The position numbers and the translations under genes were made by a program. From assembly GCA_017395245.1 (NCBI GenBank), contig JAFPVR010000111.1, positions 62,001-126,000 on the forward strand: 64,000 nt of DNA. Reading direction: 5' to 3'. Below the pieces are notes generated by a model. The model made no database searches. It saw only the letters and a program-made list of their open reading frames with translations, and was not told the DNA's origin. This DNA is from Bacteroidales bacterium. GTDB lineage: Bacteria > Bacteroidota > Bacteroidia > Bacteroidales > WCHB1-69. Positions 20,101-29,800 of the stretch are shown piece by piece; the first letter of the stretch is position 1, and every line of letters starts with the position of its first letter.

Positions 20101-21648
20101 GTCATAGACAAGTATATGGTATTCCGAGAGGTCGCCGGTGGTGTGGGCGTTCCAGGAGACGGTGGCATTGGTGCCGAAGATGTTGGAAGCCTGCAAGTTG
20201 AGAACGCCCGTACAGCTCAGCGCATCCGTCATGTTGATGACCACGTCGGCCAAAGTGCCGCCCGGGTTAACCGTGAAAGAGAACGGGCCGTAGGTCTGCT
20301 CGCCGTAGAGCAGGGTACCGTTCATATAGACGCTGGCCACGCGCCAGTGCTCGTCCGGGGTGACGGTGAAGGTGACGTTGTCGGAGCTGCCGCAGGGCAC
20401 TGTCGTGGTCTCTGGGGAAACCGTGGCATGCACCTGCCCGTCGGAGGATGCGGCGACTGTGGCTGTGACCACCGCCTGCGGATGGACGGTTACGGGGATG
20501 GAAAAGACCGTGGGGGTGCCGTTGGCGGTACAGGTCACTGTGTAGGTGGTGGTGGTCGTCGGGGAAACCGTGATGGCATCCGCCGTGGAACCGTTGCTCC
20601 AAAGGTACGTGTCGAAACCGAAGGCCGTGAGCGTGATGTTCTCACCCTGACAGATTTCGGCGGAGGTCGGATCAACACCGGCCATGTAGCTCATAATCGG
20701 GTAGCCGTTGTTGATGCCGTTGTCCAACTTGAAGGCACCGCCGAGGTTGGTGATCATATCCGGAGCCTGCATGGTGGCTTGCGTGACGGAGGTGCCGTCT
20801 TTACCGGCGGCAGCGGGGACGTTCGTGTAGGAATAGCAGTTGGAAAGTGTGCCGGACCAGGCGGTCATGCCTCCGTGGTTGGAGCCGTAGTCGTGCAAAG
20901 TACCTGCAAAATAGCAGTTGGTCATGTATGAGTGGTCGCCGCTGGCGCAAATGCCGGCCACATAATAGCCAGTCAGCGTGCCGGTAGCGCCGCAGTTCTG
21001 GATGTAGGAGCCGGAATTGTTGTTGTACGCGGCACCTAGAATGCAGGCGGAGTTGTTGTTGCTGTGGCCGTCGCTGTAGCTTTGCGGAGCCTCCAAGCGG
21101 GCATTGATTACCAGGCAGTAACGGATATAGATTGCGCCGCTGCCGCTACGGGTGAAGCCTGCGATGGCACCCATCATGCCACGGGCCTTCACCACCGGGT
21201 TGACCATCACCAAGGAGTCGATGGTGCAGGGGTACTGGATGCGGGAGAAGAGACCGCCGTGGAAGGAGTTCGATTTCTCGCAATACAGGTTGTAGATGGT
21301 GTGGCCATGGCCGTTGAAGGCACCTTGGAAGGAGTTTCCCGTCTCCGGCGACTCGCTGGTGGGGGAGCCGCCGCCGATGGGCGTCCAGTTGTTGGTGGAA
21401 TCCCCCGTGTAGTTCAACCAGATGTCGGTCGTCAGGTTCAACGTCTTCCCGTCGAAGCTGGTGCCGGTGTTCACCAAGGAGGCCACACCCGCCAACTGCT
21501 CCGGCGTGGAGATGTCAAAGGAACTCTGGGATGCGTCATACCACGAGATGTCCGCGGTGCCGTCCCAAACCGTTTGCGCCTGTGCGCGCGGCACGAAGCC
21601 GGCAAGCGTCATCAGGATTGTCAGTAGAAAGCATAATTTTTTCTTCAT
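14104..21648 (-). CDS. Giant T9SS-secreted adhesin-like protein with GLUG-like, Ig-like, FN3, CUB and YGDGWN modules
   Basis: 2514 residues from ATG at 21648 (MKKKLCFLLTILMTLAGF..). The upstream in-frame codons to 21780 only translate a tandem repeat (ITNHRSQ..) and are excluded. Residues about 25-330 resemble GLUG-type repeats (GHGHTIYNLYCE.., GGLFSRI). Next come an Ig-like segment (SNGSTADAITVSPTTTTTYT), a YYNYS..QQI module, and FN3 units alternating with cleaved-adhesin modules. A CUB-like domain (SCCDYLRVYDG) lies near 1100-1216 and a YGDGWNNATLEV module near 2130-2215. Two FN3 units precede the C-terminal sorting domain (LYPNPAKE.., FVRVTTEQGMVTKTFVKK). T9SS cargo is exported, cleaved at this domain and anchored or released. 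The sorting domain contains an in-frame short repeat (14274-14306). Confidence 0.9.
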   Translation of the reverse strand: MKKKLCFLLTILMTLAGFVPRAQAQTVWDGTADISWYDASQSSFDISTPEQLAGVASLVNTGTSFDGKTLNLTTDIWLNYTGDSTNNWTPIGGGSPTSESPETGNSFQGAFNGHGHTIYNLYCEKSNSFHGGLFSRIQYPCTIDSLVMVNPVVKARGMMGAIAGFTRSGSGAIYIRYCLVINARLEAPQSYSDGHSNNNSACILGAAYNNNSGSYIQNCGATGTLTGYYVAGICASGDHSYMTNCYFAGTLHDYGSNHGGMTAWSGTLSNCYSYTNVPAAAGKDGTSVTQATMQAPDMITNLGGAFKLDNGINNGYPIMSYMAGVDPTSAEICQGENITLTAFGFDTYLWSNGSTADAITVSPTTTTTYTVTCTANGTPTVFSIPVTVHPQAVVTATVAASSDGQVHATVSPETTTVPCGSSDNVTFTVTPDEHWRVASVYMNGTLLYGEQTYGPFSFTVNPGGTLADVVINMTDALSCTGVLNLQASNIFGTNATVSWNAHTTGDLSEYHILVYDLTNMSESEYTTTDLSYTIMGLSENTSYQIGVYTFCLDGYGSDTMYVNFMTPCNSPIPVTVGSGTSSSQGNYFPLQTFYNYSYTQQIITAAELNNEAQTFSSIAFQYFFGTSFTRNVDIYLAHVPASANLSSSWILPDSANGIIFTQVFSGQKNLNNSGTDYWLEFPFSQSFAYNGTDNILVAVLDHTGSYSNSSEKFYTHSASNMSRYVYRDASTYDPFGPDASGTAGSNVNNIRFIFCDQSTCIRPNTLTVSNITDNSADLSWVSAGSESSWEIEYKTAADTAWTYYGQASTTSETILMLNADTRYYMRVRAVCGANDVSLWSDPINFRTQCGPITQLPYFNNFDEVISDNGTNFITCWSRLTTNPDRVVRCYTSATHSAPYSLDFNYSPSCTTAAVTPMLDPSIPLNTVMVDFWAISSLGQGWMEVGTMSDPTDFSTYEFYDTVRLSAPSTWENLMISFENYTGTNQYIAFLEINGTSTSYIFDDFTINYIPVCLHPTNLAVDGLTNTTVTLSWTEAGDATMWEIEYGPAGFTPGNGTTVTAYENPFTVDNLTPATTYDFYVYANCGSEMSDPFGPISATPGQYIFGVTGSDTLTTCGVILYDNGGPSGDYSNYGDFTLVIYPENPNAVVALNGTSSTESCCDYLRVYDGVGTSGQQLHEYKGENLTVDVMSQSGPLTLVFHSDLSVVKAGFAITATCVTCYPPYGVTASNVMTTSANLNWNGSGNGYLVYVTSPTGTDVISATDTFLLLDNLTLNTTYSIAVQTLCDDGDSSMLSSAITFTTPTIPATLPYAADFEDASDNSQWGILNGTQTNKWYIDTPTDATSDVNTTVGGSTGLYVSNDNGASNTYTGTTSRVYAFRDILVPNGVTELKLSFDWKAMGGSAHDEFLRVYWLDPAVVTVTAGNNPPSVGGVNYDLYGMPGYPTLGAHWLSQQNTWQHEEMLISATQFEGMGNGDRIYRLYFHWRNTSGDSNPPAAVDNISLSAVTCATPLNVTVSNIGENTATVSWSGTADQFGVTVISATDTNYQTATDTFIVLNGLNANTIYQVAVRGYCGGDSSMISQGVQFTTACGAITSVPYLENFDTYSSMNGSNFINCWYRHASDPANHWVYVNSGSDAYSGGSLDFHYTPNCFTMAVTPMIDPSIPLNTLMVDGMTRIHLNGTAGVFEVGTMSDPNDTATFTPYDTIEYSATFTWLPFTTLFNNYTGSDHYIAFRAMNGVDVSYLLDNITIDLIPACWHPVNPMVSNITNDGATISWDGTAANYVIEYGPVGFTEGTGTTVNVTGAMSYTLSGLNETTDYTVYISSDCGSDGLSSSVSVNFQTTMLAAAIPYSTDFSDPTDSWILNNGSCTNTWVRGTVNGSGALFVSQDGTTPGYSITSTSQVSAEKLFTVGTDATVTVQFDIQVGGESSFDYFKLFLAPPTQEYPAATSVSSTDYGYNSYSQYAYNFYSNNYGSNSTYPYIMNLTNGNTVHVIAVLTNPISNPDANSTAKLVFAWKNDGSQGTQPGAIITNLQVGPITCPSPSNLTVTNVTMTTADVSWTAGGTETAWNLEYKESTATTWTVIPVTTNTYQLSNLTAATSYDVRVQADCGGGDNSLYTATSFGTTLCASSDQCTYIFNLVDSYGDGWNNATLEVLQNGIHVTTMGMGSGNSSATETVMLCDNMSTSLVWHSGNYDSECSFTVVGPDGSQVYASSGTPSAGTLTTFTTSCSGYTPEPVDPTVTTNAASAIAQTSATLNATITNPDDVTITAKGFEWKTTDGSTYTQIAGTGTGNTFTANLTGLTPGTGYIFKAFITFNGQTVYGSELTFTTLPDDTPEPCETPTNVTIGNVTDESITVSWDDDPDVASWNIQYRPVGGTLSSATATTNSYTITGLTPETEYQIQVQANCGDGNLSEWSTIATATTTVGLDSWLAGSVALYPNPAKEVVNVQCTMNNVQWDNATVEVFDVYGKLLQTYRISSEITTLNVSGLADGMYFVRVTTEQGMVTKTFVKK
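14274..14306. repeat. TTGTACA-type short repeat inside sorting-domain coding sequence
   Basis: Near-copies of CATTGTACATT read in frame as QCTMNNVQ within the T9SS domain. Paralogous domains at 23807 and 42501 have a different sequence here (DIRVDGDLNV). Equivalent blocks lie at 21978-22010 and 33853-33885. Confidence 0.75.
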
Positions 21649-21656
21649 AATATTGA

Positions 21657-21666
21657 TTTTTGGTGA
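21657..21666 (-). promoter_or_regulatory. TCACCAAA leader motif
   Basis: On the minus strand TCACCAAAAA ends 8 bases before the ATG at 21648. This is the same motif and nearly the same distance as in the giant genes starting at 5101, 31663, 42071 and 49346. No TANNTTTG box was recognised in the tandem repeat immediately upstream, so this gene may depend on readthrough from the gene starting at 23526. Confidence 0.45.
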
Positions 21667-21768
21667 TTTGTGATCTGTGATTTGTGATCTGTGATCTGTG
21701 ATTTGTGATCTGTGATTTGTGATCTGTGATTTGTGATCTGTGATTTGTGATCTGTGATTTGTGATTTG
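21662..21768. repeat. Tandem degenerate GATTTGTGATCTGTGATT repeat
   Basis: About 107 bases made of alternating 7-base units GATTTGT and GATCTGT (TGATYTG). A short run of the same units occurs at 57253-57278, more than 35 kb away. Confidence 0.9.
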
Positions 21769-21796
21769 TAGAGCCGCCATAATATGACGGCTCTAC
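21768..21796. repeat. TAGAGCCG palindrome
   Basis: Arms GTAGAGCCG and CGGCTCTAC flank CCATAATATGA. Nearly identical to the palindrome at 42266-42294 and related in its ends to the TAGAGACG palindromes at 21898, 31844 and 32263. Confidence 0.85.
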
Positions 21797-21801
21797 ACGT
21801 C

Positions 21802-23526
21802 TCATTTTTTAACAAACGCCTTCGTCGCCGTACCCGCCCTCGTGGCCACGCGCACGAAATACACGCCGTCGGCCAACCCGGAAACGTTGATGCGGGTTTG
21901 TAGAGACGTGGTGCACCGCGTCTCTACAACGGAACGGACAACCTTACCGTACACATCAAACACCTCCACGGCCTCGATTTGTACATTGTACATTGTACAT
22001 TCTACATTGACCACCTCCTTCGCTGGGTTCGGAAACACCTTCACGCTGCCCTCTAACCAGCTGTCGAGCCCCACAGTAGTGCTCTCCGTTACAGGCTCGC
22101 TCCATTCGCTCAGGTTGCCGATGCCGCAGTTGGCCTGCACCTGGACTTCGTACTGGGTCTCCGGTGTCAGCCCGCTAAGGGTGTAGCTGTTGGTGGTGGC
22201 GTTTGCGGTGATGCTGTTGCCCAACGTGTCGTCAGCGGGGCGGTACAAGATATTCCAGCTGATGGCATCTGGGTCGGCGTCCCAGCTTACGGTGGCACTC
22301 ACGTCCGTCAGCCCGCTGATGGTGACGTTGGCAGGTGTCTTACAGGGAGCCCCTTCCACCACCGTTACGTGGGAGATGATTGTACCGGGCTGTGTGCCTG
22401 TGGTGTTGTCATTGCGCCAGAGGAAGACGAGTTTGGCCCGGCCGCCGGGCGCGGGATTCGCCATGCCCGCCGTTACATGTACGGTGCCGCCGCTCAGGTT
22501 GAAAAGATAGGGATAGCCGTCGCTGCCTGCGCTCTGCGGCTTGTAGGCCGTGAAGTCGAGGGCGAAGTCGCCGTACTGGCTCTGCGACTGGGCATTGTTG
22601 TACTGGCCGGCGGTGAATTCCACCTCTTCCGGCACGAGGAACACTTTCAAGAAGTCGAAATGGCTCTCGCCGCCCGCCCGCACGTCGAAGTCGAGGCGGA
22701 GCGTGTCAGAGGTGGGCATCAGCAGGGCCTTCTCCGCCATTACCGTAGAGGAAACCGCGTCGTTGTAGCCCGCCGTGTGGTCGTCGTGGGTGACGAACAG
22801 CACGGTGTCGCTGCCTCCGTCAGGTACGCCGACAACCCAGTAGTTGAGGGCATCGCCGTTGTTCAGCCACCACCCTTCGTCATCGGAGAAGGTGGCGGTG
22901 AACGGCAGGCTGTCGGCGGTCAGGTCCGGACCCGCTGCTGTGATGGTGATGTCGTCGAGATTCCACGACCGCTGGGTGTTGGTCAGCCGCAGGGCGATGC
23001 GCATCCCCGGCTGCGGCGTGACACTGGCGAACGAGTGCTCGCCCATGAAGTTGGTGTAGGGAGCGTCCTGCCCCGTGCGCCCGAAGGCGGTGGCGGGGAT
23101 GGTGTCCACCGGGATGAAGGTTGTCGGGTCGGTGACATCGGTGATTACGCCGAGGGTCAGCGTGCCTGCGGCATTCGCGTTTTGGGCGCTGGTGTTGCCC
23201 CAGAAGGATATTGTCAGCTTGTTGATATCATTGGCGAACTCGGGTAAAACCACCATGACGGGACTCTGTTTGAGTTCCAACGAGTTGTCGCCGGAGTGGC
23301 AGGCGTACGGGTATCCCGTATAGACGAACGGCGACACGCCGTTGTTCACCACCCGCGTCTCGGGCGTGGCCCAGCATGCATCGAGCGGCACCGCAGCATT
23401 GTGCGGGTACCCCTCGAAATCTTCGAACCAGGGGATGCCCGGCGTAATTTCAACAGGCGGGCACTGCGCCACCGCCGCCCCGAAAATCACGCACATCACC
23501 GCTAAAACGTATATCTTCTTCCTCAT
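21802..23526 (-). CDS. T9SS-secreted protein with two MAM/cleaved-adhesin-like modules and one FN3 unit
   Basis: 574 residues with signal peptide MRKKIYVLAVMCVIFGAAVAQ. Module 1 (about 30-200: WFEDFEGYP.., ACWATPE, NLDDITI) and module 2 (about 205-390: FTATFSDDEGWWLNNG.., FDFLKVFLVP, LVFLWRND) are beta-sandwich adhesin-like domains. One FN3 unit follows (CKTPANVTISGLTDVSATVSW), then the T9SS sorting domain (VFPNPAKE.., FVRVATRAGTATKAFVKK). It is the smallest of the array and keeps the minimal FN3-plus-sorting-domain end. The sorting domain carries two in-frame insertions: a TTGTACA-type repeat (21978-22010) and a TAGAGACG palindrome (21898-21929) encoding ETRCTTSLQTR. With only repeats downstream and no terminator, it may share a transcript with the next giant gene. 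Confidence 0.88.
   Translation of the reverse strand: MRKKIYVLAVMCVIFGAAVAQCPPVEITPGIPWFEDFEGYPHNAAVPLDACWATPETRVVNNGVSPFVYTGYPYACHSGDNSLELKQSPVMVVLPEFANDINKLTISFWGNTSAQNANAAGTLTLGVITDVTDPTTFIPVDTIPATAFGRTGQDAPYTNFMGEHSFASVTPQPGMRIALRLTNTQRSWNLDDITITAAGPDLTADSLPFTATFSDDEGWWLNNGDALNYWVVGVPDGGSDTVLFVTHDDHTAGYNDAVSSTVMAEKALLMPTSDTLRLDFDVRAGGESHFDFLKVFLVPEEVEFTAGQYNNAQSQSQYGDFALDFTAYKPQSAGSDGYPYLFNLSGGTVHVTAGMANPAPGGRAKLVFLWRNDNTTGTQPGTIISHVTVVEGAPCKTPANVTISGLTDVSATVSWDADPDAISWNILYRPADDTLGNSITANATTNSYTLSGLTPETQYEVQVQANCGIGNLSEWSEPVTESTTVGLDSWLEGSVKVFPNPAKEVVNVECTMYNVQIEAVEVFDVYGKVVRSVVETRCTTSLQTRINVSGLADGVYFVRVATRAGTATKAFVKK
21898..21929. repeat. TAGAGACG palindrome inside coding sequence
   Basis: Arms TTGTAGAGACG and CGTCTCTACAA flank TGGTGCACCG. 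It lies inside the sorting-domain coding sequence and is translated in frame, adding about 8-10 residues relative to the paralogues. Confidence 0.85.
21978..22010. repeat. TTGTACA-type short repeat inside sorting-domain coding sequence
   Basis: Plus strand units of CATTGTA/CATTCTA read in frame as ECTMYNVQ. Same position in the domain as at 14274 and 33853. Confidence 0.75.
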
Positions 23527-23806
23527 AAACGGGATATTGTCACGTCAATATGTTCACGCTGCGAAGATACGAATTTTTTAGGAACCGCCGCACCACTGCA
23601 TCAAATAAAAACATTCGAAGCCAACTCCCCTTCCCGACCACCCCGCCCTTCGGGCACCCCTCCAAAGGAGGGGAATGTAGGGGTGGCCGAAGGCCGGGGT
23701 AGGGTTATAGCATAACCGGCGTCAGCCGCCCTTGTGTGCTGCTGAAACGAAAAAAAGGGAGACCCTTCCGGATCCCCCTTATTCATAATTCAGCATTCAA
23801 CATTCA
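23527..23806. other. Intergenic region with promoter-like box, hairpin cluster and terminator
   Basis: No gene is seen. TATCTTCG (minus strand, 23562-23569) is a one-mismatch -7 element for the gene starting at 23526. From 23636 to 23717 there are stacked inverted repeats: CCCCTCC-AAA-GGAGGGG at 23657-23673, flanked by CCACCCC/GGGGTGG, and GGTTATAGCATAACC at 23703-23717. Then come the shared terminator (23750-23781) and the ATTCA-type repeat. Confidence 0.6.
23750..23781 (-). terminator. Hairpin terminator, copy 3
   Basis: Minus strand GGGGGATCC..GGGTCTCCC followed by a run of six T. It ends the transcript of the giant gene whose stop is at 23807. Confidence 0.7.
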
Positions 23807-26800
23807 TCATTTCTTCACGAACGTCTTCGTCACCATGCCCTCTTCCGTGGTCACGCGCACAAAATACATGCCGTTGGCCAGGCCGCTGACATTGATACGG
23901 GTGGGGTTCTCGGTAACGATAACCGTGTTGATGAGTTTACCATAGACATCGAACACCTCCATCGTCTTGACGTTGAGGTCGCCGTCCACGCGGATGTCAA
24001 CGTACTCTTTCGCCGGGTTCGGGTAGAGGCTCACGCTGTTCTCCAACCAGTTCTCGATGCCCACGTTGGTAGTTTGCACCGTGATCGTGGAAGACCAGTC
24101 GCTGACGTTGCCGTCGCCACAGTTGGCCTGCACCTGGATCTCGTAGTTGGTGTGGCCCGTCAGACCCGTGATGGTGTAGGTATTCGTATTGGAGGTCGCG
24201 GAACTCAGCGAGCCGCCCTCAGGACGGTACTGGATGTTCCAACTGTTCACGTCGGCGTTGGCATCCCAAGCGATGGTGATGGCCTCGTTCTCCACATTCG
24301 TGGAATGCAGACCCGTCGGCACGTCGCAAGGCTCAGAACCCTGCGGCAACGTCGTGAAGGTCATCTCATTGCCCTCGACGGTCGTGCCGTTGAAGGTGAT
24401 GAACGCCTTGAACGTGTAGCTCGTGTTAGGAGCCAAGTTCGTGAGGTCGGCGGTGAAGCCGTTGCCCGTGCCGGTGCCCGTCACGGAAGTGTAGGTACCG
24501 CCGTTAGTGGCTTTCCACTGGAAGCCCTTCGCCGTGATGGTCACGTTGTCGGGATTCGTGATGACACCGTGCAGCGTGGCACCAGTCGAGCTGAGGTTGT
24601 CGGCGGCGTTGGTGGCCACGGTCGGGTCGGTGATGACTGGGCCGGAACCGCTGGCCGTCACCGTCAGGTTTTGGACGATGGCGGGTGGTTGGGTGCCTGA
24701 GCTGGGATCATTCCTCCAGACGAGAGCCAACAGAGCGGTGGAAGAGGAGGTCGGCGTGGCGTTCGGGTTGGGCATCTTCGCCACCACATGGATGGTGTCG
24801 GTGAGCTTGTTCAGGACGTAGGGGTACGACGACTGCGTGCCGTAGCCGTTCGCGTAGAAGTTGTAAGCATTGGTGGAGTAGTCGCGATGAGCGTAGTCCC
24901 CGGTGCTGAGCGTTGTGGTGATGGGCTGGAACTGCGTGGCGGCAGGCGCCAGGAACAGCTTCATGAAGTCGTAGCCGCCTTCACCATCGACCATCACATC
25001 GAAGGTGATGGTGATTGTGTCGCTCGTGCCTACGGTGAACAACTTCTGTGCGGCATTTGCGGAGTTTGTCGTAATGGTGTACCCCGGTGTGGTGCCGTTG
25101 TTGGTCACAAACAGGGAAGCCTCGTTGTTGACCGTGCCTCTCATCCAGTAGTTGACACAGCTGCCGTTGTTCAGCACCCAGGCGTCGTTGGCATCGGCGA
25201 AGTCGGCCGTGTAGGGCAGCGACACAGGGGTCATGGTCGTGGAGGTCTGCAGACTGTTGCTCCAGTAGCTGTGGTCGGTGCCGCCGCAGGTTGCGCGGAC
25301 GTAGAACTCGTACGTCGAGGTGCTGTTCAAGCCGGTGACGGTGAACGGGTTGGAAGTGGCTGTTACCACGGAGGCGCCAGCGGCATCAGGATCGAAGCCG
25401 GGCGCGCCGTAGGCAATCTCCCACGAGGTGGCCGTCCCTACCTCCGTCCAGCCCAACTCAATGCTGTTGGTGGTGGCGTTGATGGCATGCACATTCTGCG
25501 GTTTCGGACAGGCCGGGATCAGGTCAATGGAAAGATTGTCAATGTAACCGTAGCTGGTAGCTGTATTGTAAGCGTTCTTGATGGCGATATAAGCCCCCGT
25601 GCCAGTGTATTGGCTGAAGTTGACCTCATGTTCCTCCCAAACGGCGGATGCTGAAGGCACAATCGTGTCGATTGGTGTGAAAGTGCTGGCATCCGTCGGG
25701 CTGGTCATCACACCCACAATCAGACGAGAAGTAGCGCTAGATGCGCGATACATGAAAGTAGCCTGCAACGTGTTGATTGGAATGGTGGCATCTATTTCCG
25801 GTAAAATGGCGATATTGTAGGTGCTGGCCGAGGCCGAATAGAAGTAGAGTGCCCCAGGACTGCTATAGTTGGTGGTGTTGATGTAAGGATAGTTGGTCGA
25901 AGTGTAGGTGTTGATTTTCTGCCAGCAGATGGGGTAGGCCGATGTACCTGTTCCGTAAGCGTCGAAGTTCTCCGTGTAAGGCAGTTGGTCAATGGCAGCA
26001 CAGGCGGTGGCTGCAGAATACACGAAGGAGGTCTGGCTGACGTCGCCGCCGCCGCAGTCCGCCGTGACGTAGAAGTCATACACCGTGGAATGGTCCAGTC
26101 CCGTGACCGTGTAGGGGTTGGTCGTGACCGTCACCTCGGTGCCGGTGCCCGGTGCGAAACCGTTGGGGCCGTACTCGATCACCCAGGAATTGGGATTGCC
26201 ATTCTGATCCCATGAGAGGTCAACACTGCTCGTGGTGATGTTGGATGCGGTCACGTGCAACGGTCTCGGACAGGAGGGAATCAGGTCGATGACCACGCTG
26301 TCGAGGTAGCCATAACCGGTTGCGGAACTGTTGTAGGCAACCCGGAAGGCGATGTAGTGACCCTCGCCGGTGTATTGGCTGAAAGGAACCTCGAACCCCT
26401 CCCACGTGGAGGTCGCAGAGGCGACAATCGTGTCAACCGGCACAAAGGTGGACGCATTGGCCGGGTTTGTCATCACACCCACCTCCAAGCGGGAAGTGGC
26501 ATTGGAGGCGCGCCACATGAAGGTGGTCTGCAACGTGTTGACCGGAATGCTCTCGTCGATCATCGGGGAGATGGCGATGTTGTAAGTGCCGGAAGTGGCG
26601 GCGTAGAAGTAGAGGGAACCCACACCGTCGTAGTGGGTGGTGGTGATGTAGGGATAATTGGTGGTGGTGCTGTAGGTGTTAATTCTGTCCCAGCAGGTAG
26701 GATAGATGCCCGTGCCTGTGCCGTAGGTGTCGAAGCCTTCCACGTAGGGCAGGGAGTCGAGGGCCGTGCACGGGATGAAAACGGTGAGCTTAGTGGAGTA

Positions 26801-29800
26801 TAGGCTGTATTCACCGCCGCAGTCTGAACGGACATAGACATCGTAAGTCGTTGCCGGAGTCAGGTTGGAGATCGTGAACGGAGGCTCCGAGGTGACGGTC
26901 TCCACAGTCCCAGCCGCACTGCCCGGAGTGAATCCGACAGGGCCGTACTCGACCTCCCAGGAGTTGGCTTCACCGACCTCCGTCCAGGTCAGGGTCATGC
27001 TGGTGGGAGTGACGCCGGTGGCGGTGACGTCCATGGGCTTGGGACAGTTTGGTATCGGCTCCACAAGGATGTTGTCAACGTTGCCGGCGTTGTAGGTGGT
27101 GGTGGGTTTCGGTGCCATCAGACCGATGTAGGTGCCGTTGCCTTCATATCCGTTGAATACAAACTCATAGTGCTGATAGGTGGTGGATGTGACCTCGATG
27201 GTGTCAACGGGCACAAAGGTTGTCTTGTCCGTGGGATTGGAGAGGACACCCACAACTAATGTGAACGGCGTGTAGGAGGTGGAGTAGATACGGGCGTCGA
27301 AAGACATCTGCAGGGTGTTTATCGGATGGCTCGTCGCGTCAATATTCGGCAAAACTGCGATTTGGTCGTCGTAGGTGCCGGAAGTGGTGTAAGTGTAGAA
27401 CCGCAGGGAGTTGTCGCCGGAGGCGGCGTAGGTCGCGCTGGCATAGACAATCGGGTAACCGATGTAAGTGGTGGAAGTGCCGTTGTTAATGTAGCTCCAG
27501 CAATACGGCAGGTTGTTCGAGGAACCGGATGTCGAACCGGTGTAAGTGTCAAAATTCTCGATGAACGGCAGCGAGGTTATTGGGTCGCAGGAGGTCCGGA
27601 AATTATAAATACTGCTCCATTCGCTCGCATCCGTGCCGCAGCTTGTCCGTACCGCGACATAATAATTGGTGAAGGCGGTAAGACCGGTGAACGTGTATTC
27701 GTTGGTGTTGACCGTGATGATGTTGGTGCAAGTGTCGGGGTTGAACCCTGCGGCAGTGCTGAATGCCAAGTCGAATGTCGAGGAGGCGCCTTCCAGCACA
27801 CCCCAGGTGACAGTGGCCTCGTTGTTGCTCACATAGACGGCATGCACGTCGAACGGCTGCGGGCAGGCGGGAGGCTCCACACAGGAGATCTGTGCCATGA
27901 AACCGGGTCTCACGACGCTGACGTCGGAGTGGAACAGCAGGGTGAGCGGACCAGTGGTGGAATTGACCGGACCGAATGATACCACGTTGCCGGTAACGCC
28001 AGAAATCACTTTCTGAAGGAGGTTGTCTTCATCGGTGCCAACACCGTTATAAATACTCAGATAGTCGTAGGTGGACTCGCCATCAAACGTACCGGAGATG
28101 GAAACCACAGAGTCGGTCTCGGATGGGAAAACGACTAACGTGTAGTTGCAGCTGTTCGCATAGTCGCCATTGGGACCGCCGTTGTCCGAAATGAAGATGC
28201 CGCAGCTCGTCACGGTGTCGGATCCGGTGACGCCCATCACGTAGGTGTAGGGATAGCCGACGGCGGGGGTTATGCTCCATGCGCTGACAGCACCGCCGCA
28301 GTCGGAACGGACGTAGAACTCATAGCCCGTGCCGTAAGCCAGCCCCGTGACGTTAAACGCAGTCGTGTCGATGCCGGTTTCAAGGGTGGCCTCGGAGGCG
28401 TCGTCGGGGTCAAAGCCGATGGGTCCGTATGCCACATCCCAGAGGCTGCCGTAGTTGTCCGTCCAGGTGAGGAACACCGTGTCGCTTGCTGTGGAAACGG
28501 CCGAGATGCCGGAGGGACGCTGGCAGGCGGGGATGGGCTCCACAATGATGTTGTCCACGTAACCGTAGTTGTAGTTTCCGCTTGTGGCAGGTTTCTTTGC
28601 CATCAAGGCCATGCGGTTGCCGGTGCCGTCATAGCTGCTGAAATCGACAATGTAGTTGGCGTATGCGGTGGATGACGTGATGATGGTGTCCACGGGAGTG
28701 AATGTGGTGTCTGTCATCACACCTACAATCAGATGGAAAGGATATGAGGTGCTGTTGTCACGGACGTCCAAGCTGAGTTGCAGCGTGTTGATGGGGTGGG
28801 TTGTGATATCGATTTCAGGGAGGATGGCGGTCTGGTCGCCATAATCGCTGGGGGAGGAGGCGGTGACGTTATAGTAGGAATAGAAACGCAGGGAATTGCT
28901 GCCGGAGGCGGCGTAGGTCGCGCTGGTGTAGATGATGGGGTAGCCGGCGTATGAGGAACTTGTACTGGTGCTGATGTTGCTCCAGCAGTAGGGCAGGCAT
29001 GAGGTGGTGCCCGTCGTGTTGCTCGGATAGGCGTCGAAATTTTCCATATAGGGCAACTCGGCAATCGGGGCGCAGGCGGTCGCGGCCGTTATCTTCTTCG
29101 TGTAGTTGCTGACGTCGCCGCCCCCGCAGTTCGCCCGCACGTAGAAGTCGTAGCCGGCGGAATGCGTAAGGCCGTTGACGGTGTAGGGGTTTGTGGAGGC
29201 GCTCTCCACGGTGCCGGTGCCGGGCGTGAAGCCCATCGGGCCGAACTCGATGTCCCAGCTCGTGGCGGAACCCATCTCGTCCCAAGTGAGCTCGACACTG
29301 GTGGTAGTGGCATTGGTGGCTGTCAGATGTCTTGGAATGGGGCAGGAGGGCAACAGATTCACCACCACGTTGTCCACATATCCGTAATTGTAGCCGGAGG
29401 CAGGCTTCGGGGCCTTCACCGCGATGTAGCCGCCAGTGCCGGTGTAATGGCTGAGCGGAATCTCAAAGGTGGTGTAGGCGGTCGTTTGCCAGACGATGGT
29501 GTCCACGGCGGTAAAGGTTGTGGCATCGGCCGGGTCGGTCATGACGCCCACCACCAAGACGAAAGGATTGGTGGCGGAGCTGGCCCGGACATCCATGGTG
29601 AGCTGTAGGTTGCTGATGGGATACGATGTGATGTCGATCTGCGGCAGCACGGCGGTCTGGTCGGCGTAGGCGGTAGTGCTGTAGGTGTAGAAGTGCAGGG
29701 AGTTGCTGCCCGATGCGGCGTAGGTCGCGCTGGCGTAGATGTTCGGCAGTCCGGGATAGGTGGTGCCGGTGTTGAGCTTGCTCCAACAGTAGGGCAGTAC

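Noticed and set aside
21662..21768. A CRISPR-like array of regular repeats
   Set aside because: Units are 7-14 bases long and contiguous, with no unique spacers and no cas genes.
21649..21780. N-terminal extension of the giant protein reading ITNHRSQITDHKSQ
   Set aside because: It only translates the tandem repeat; a proper signal peptide starts at 21648 just after it.
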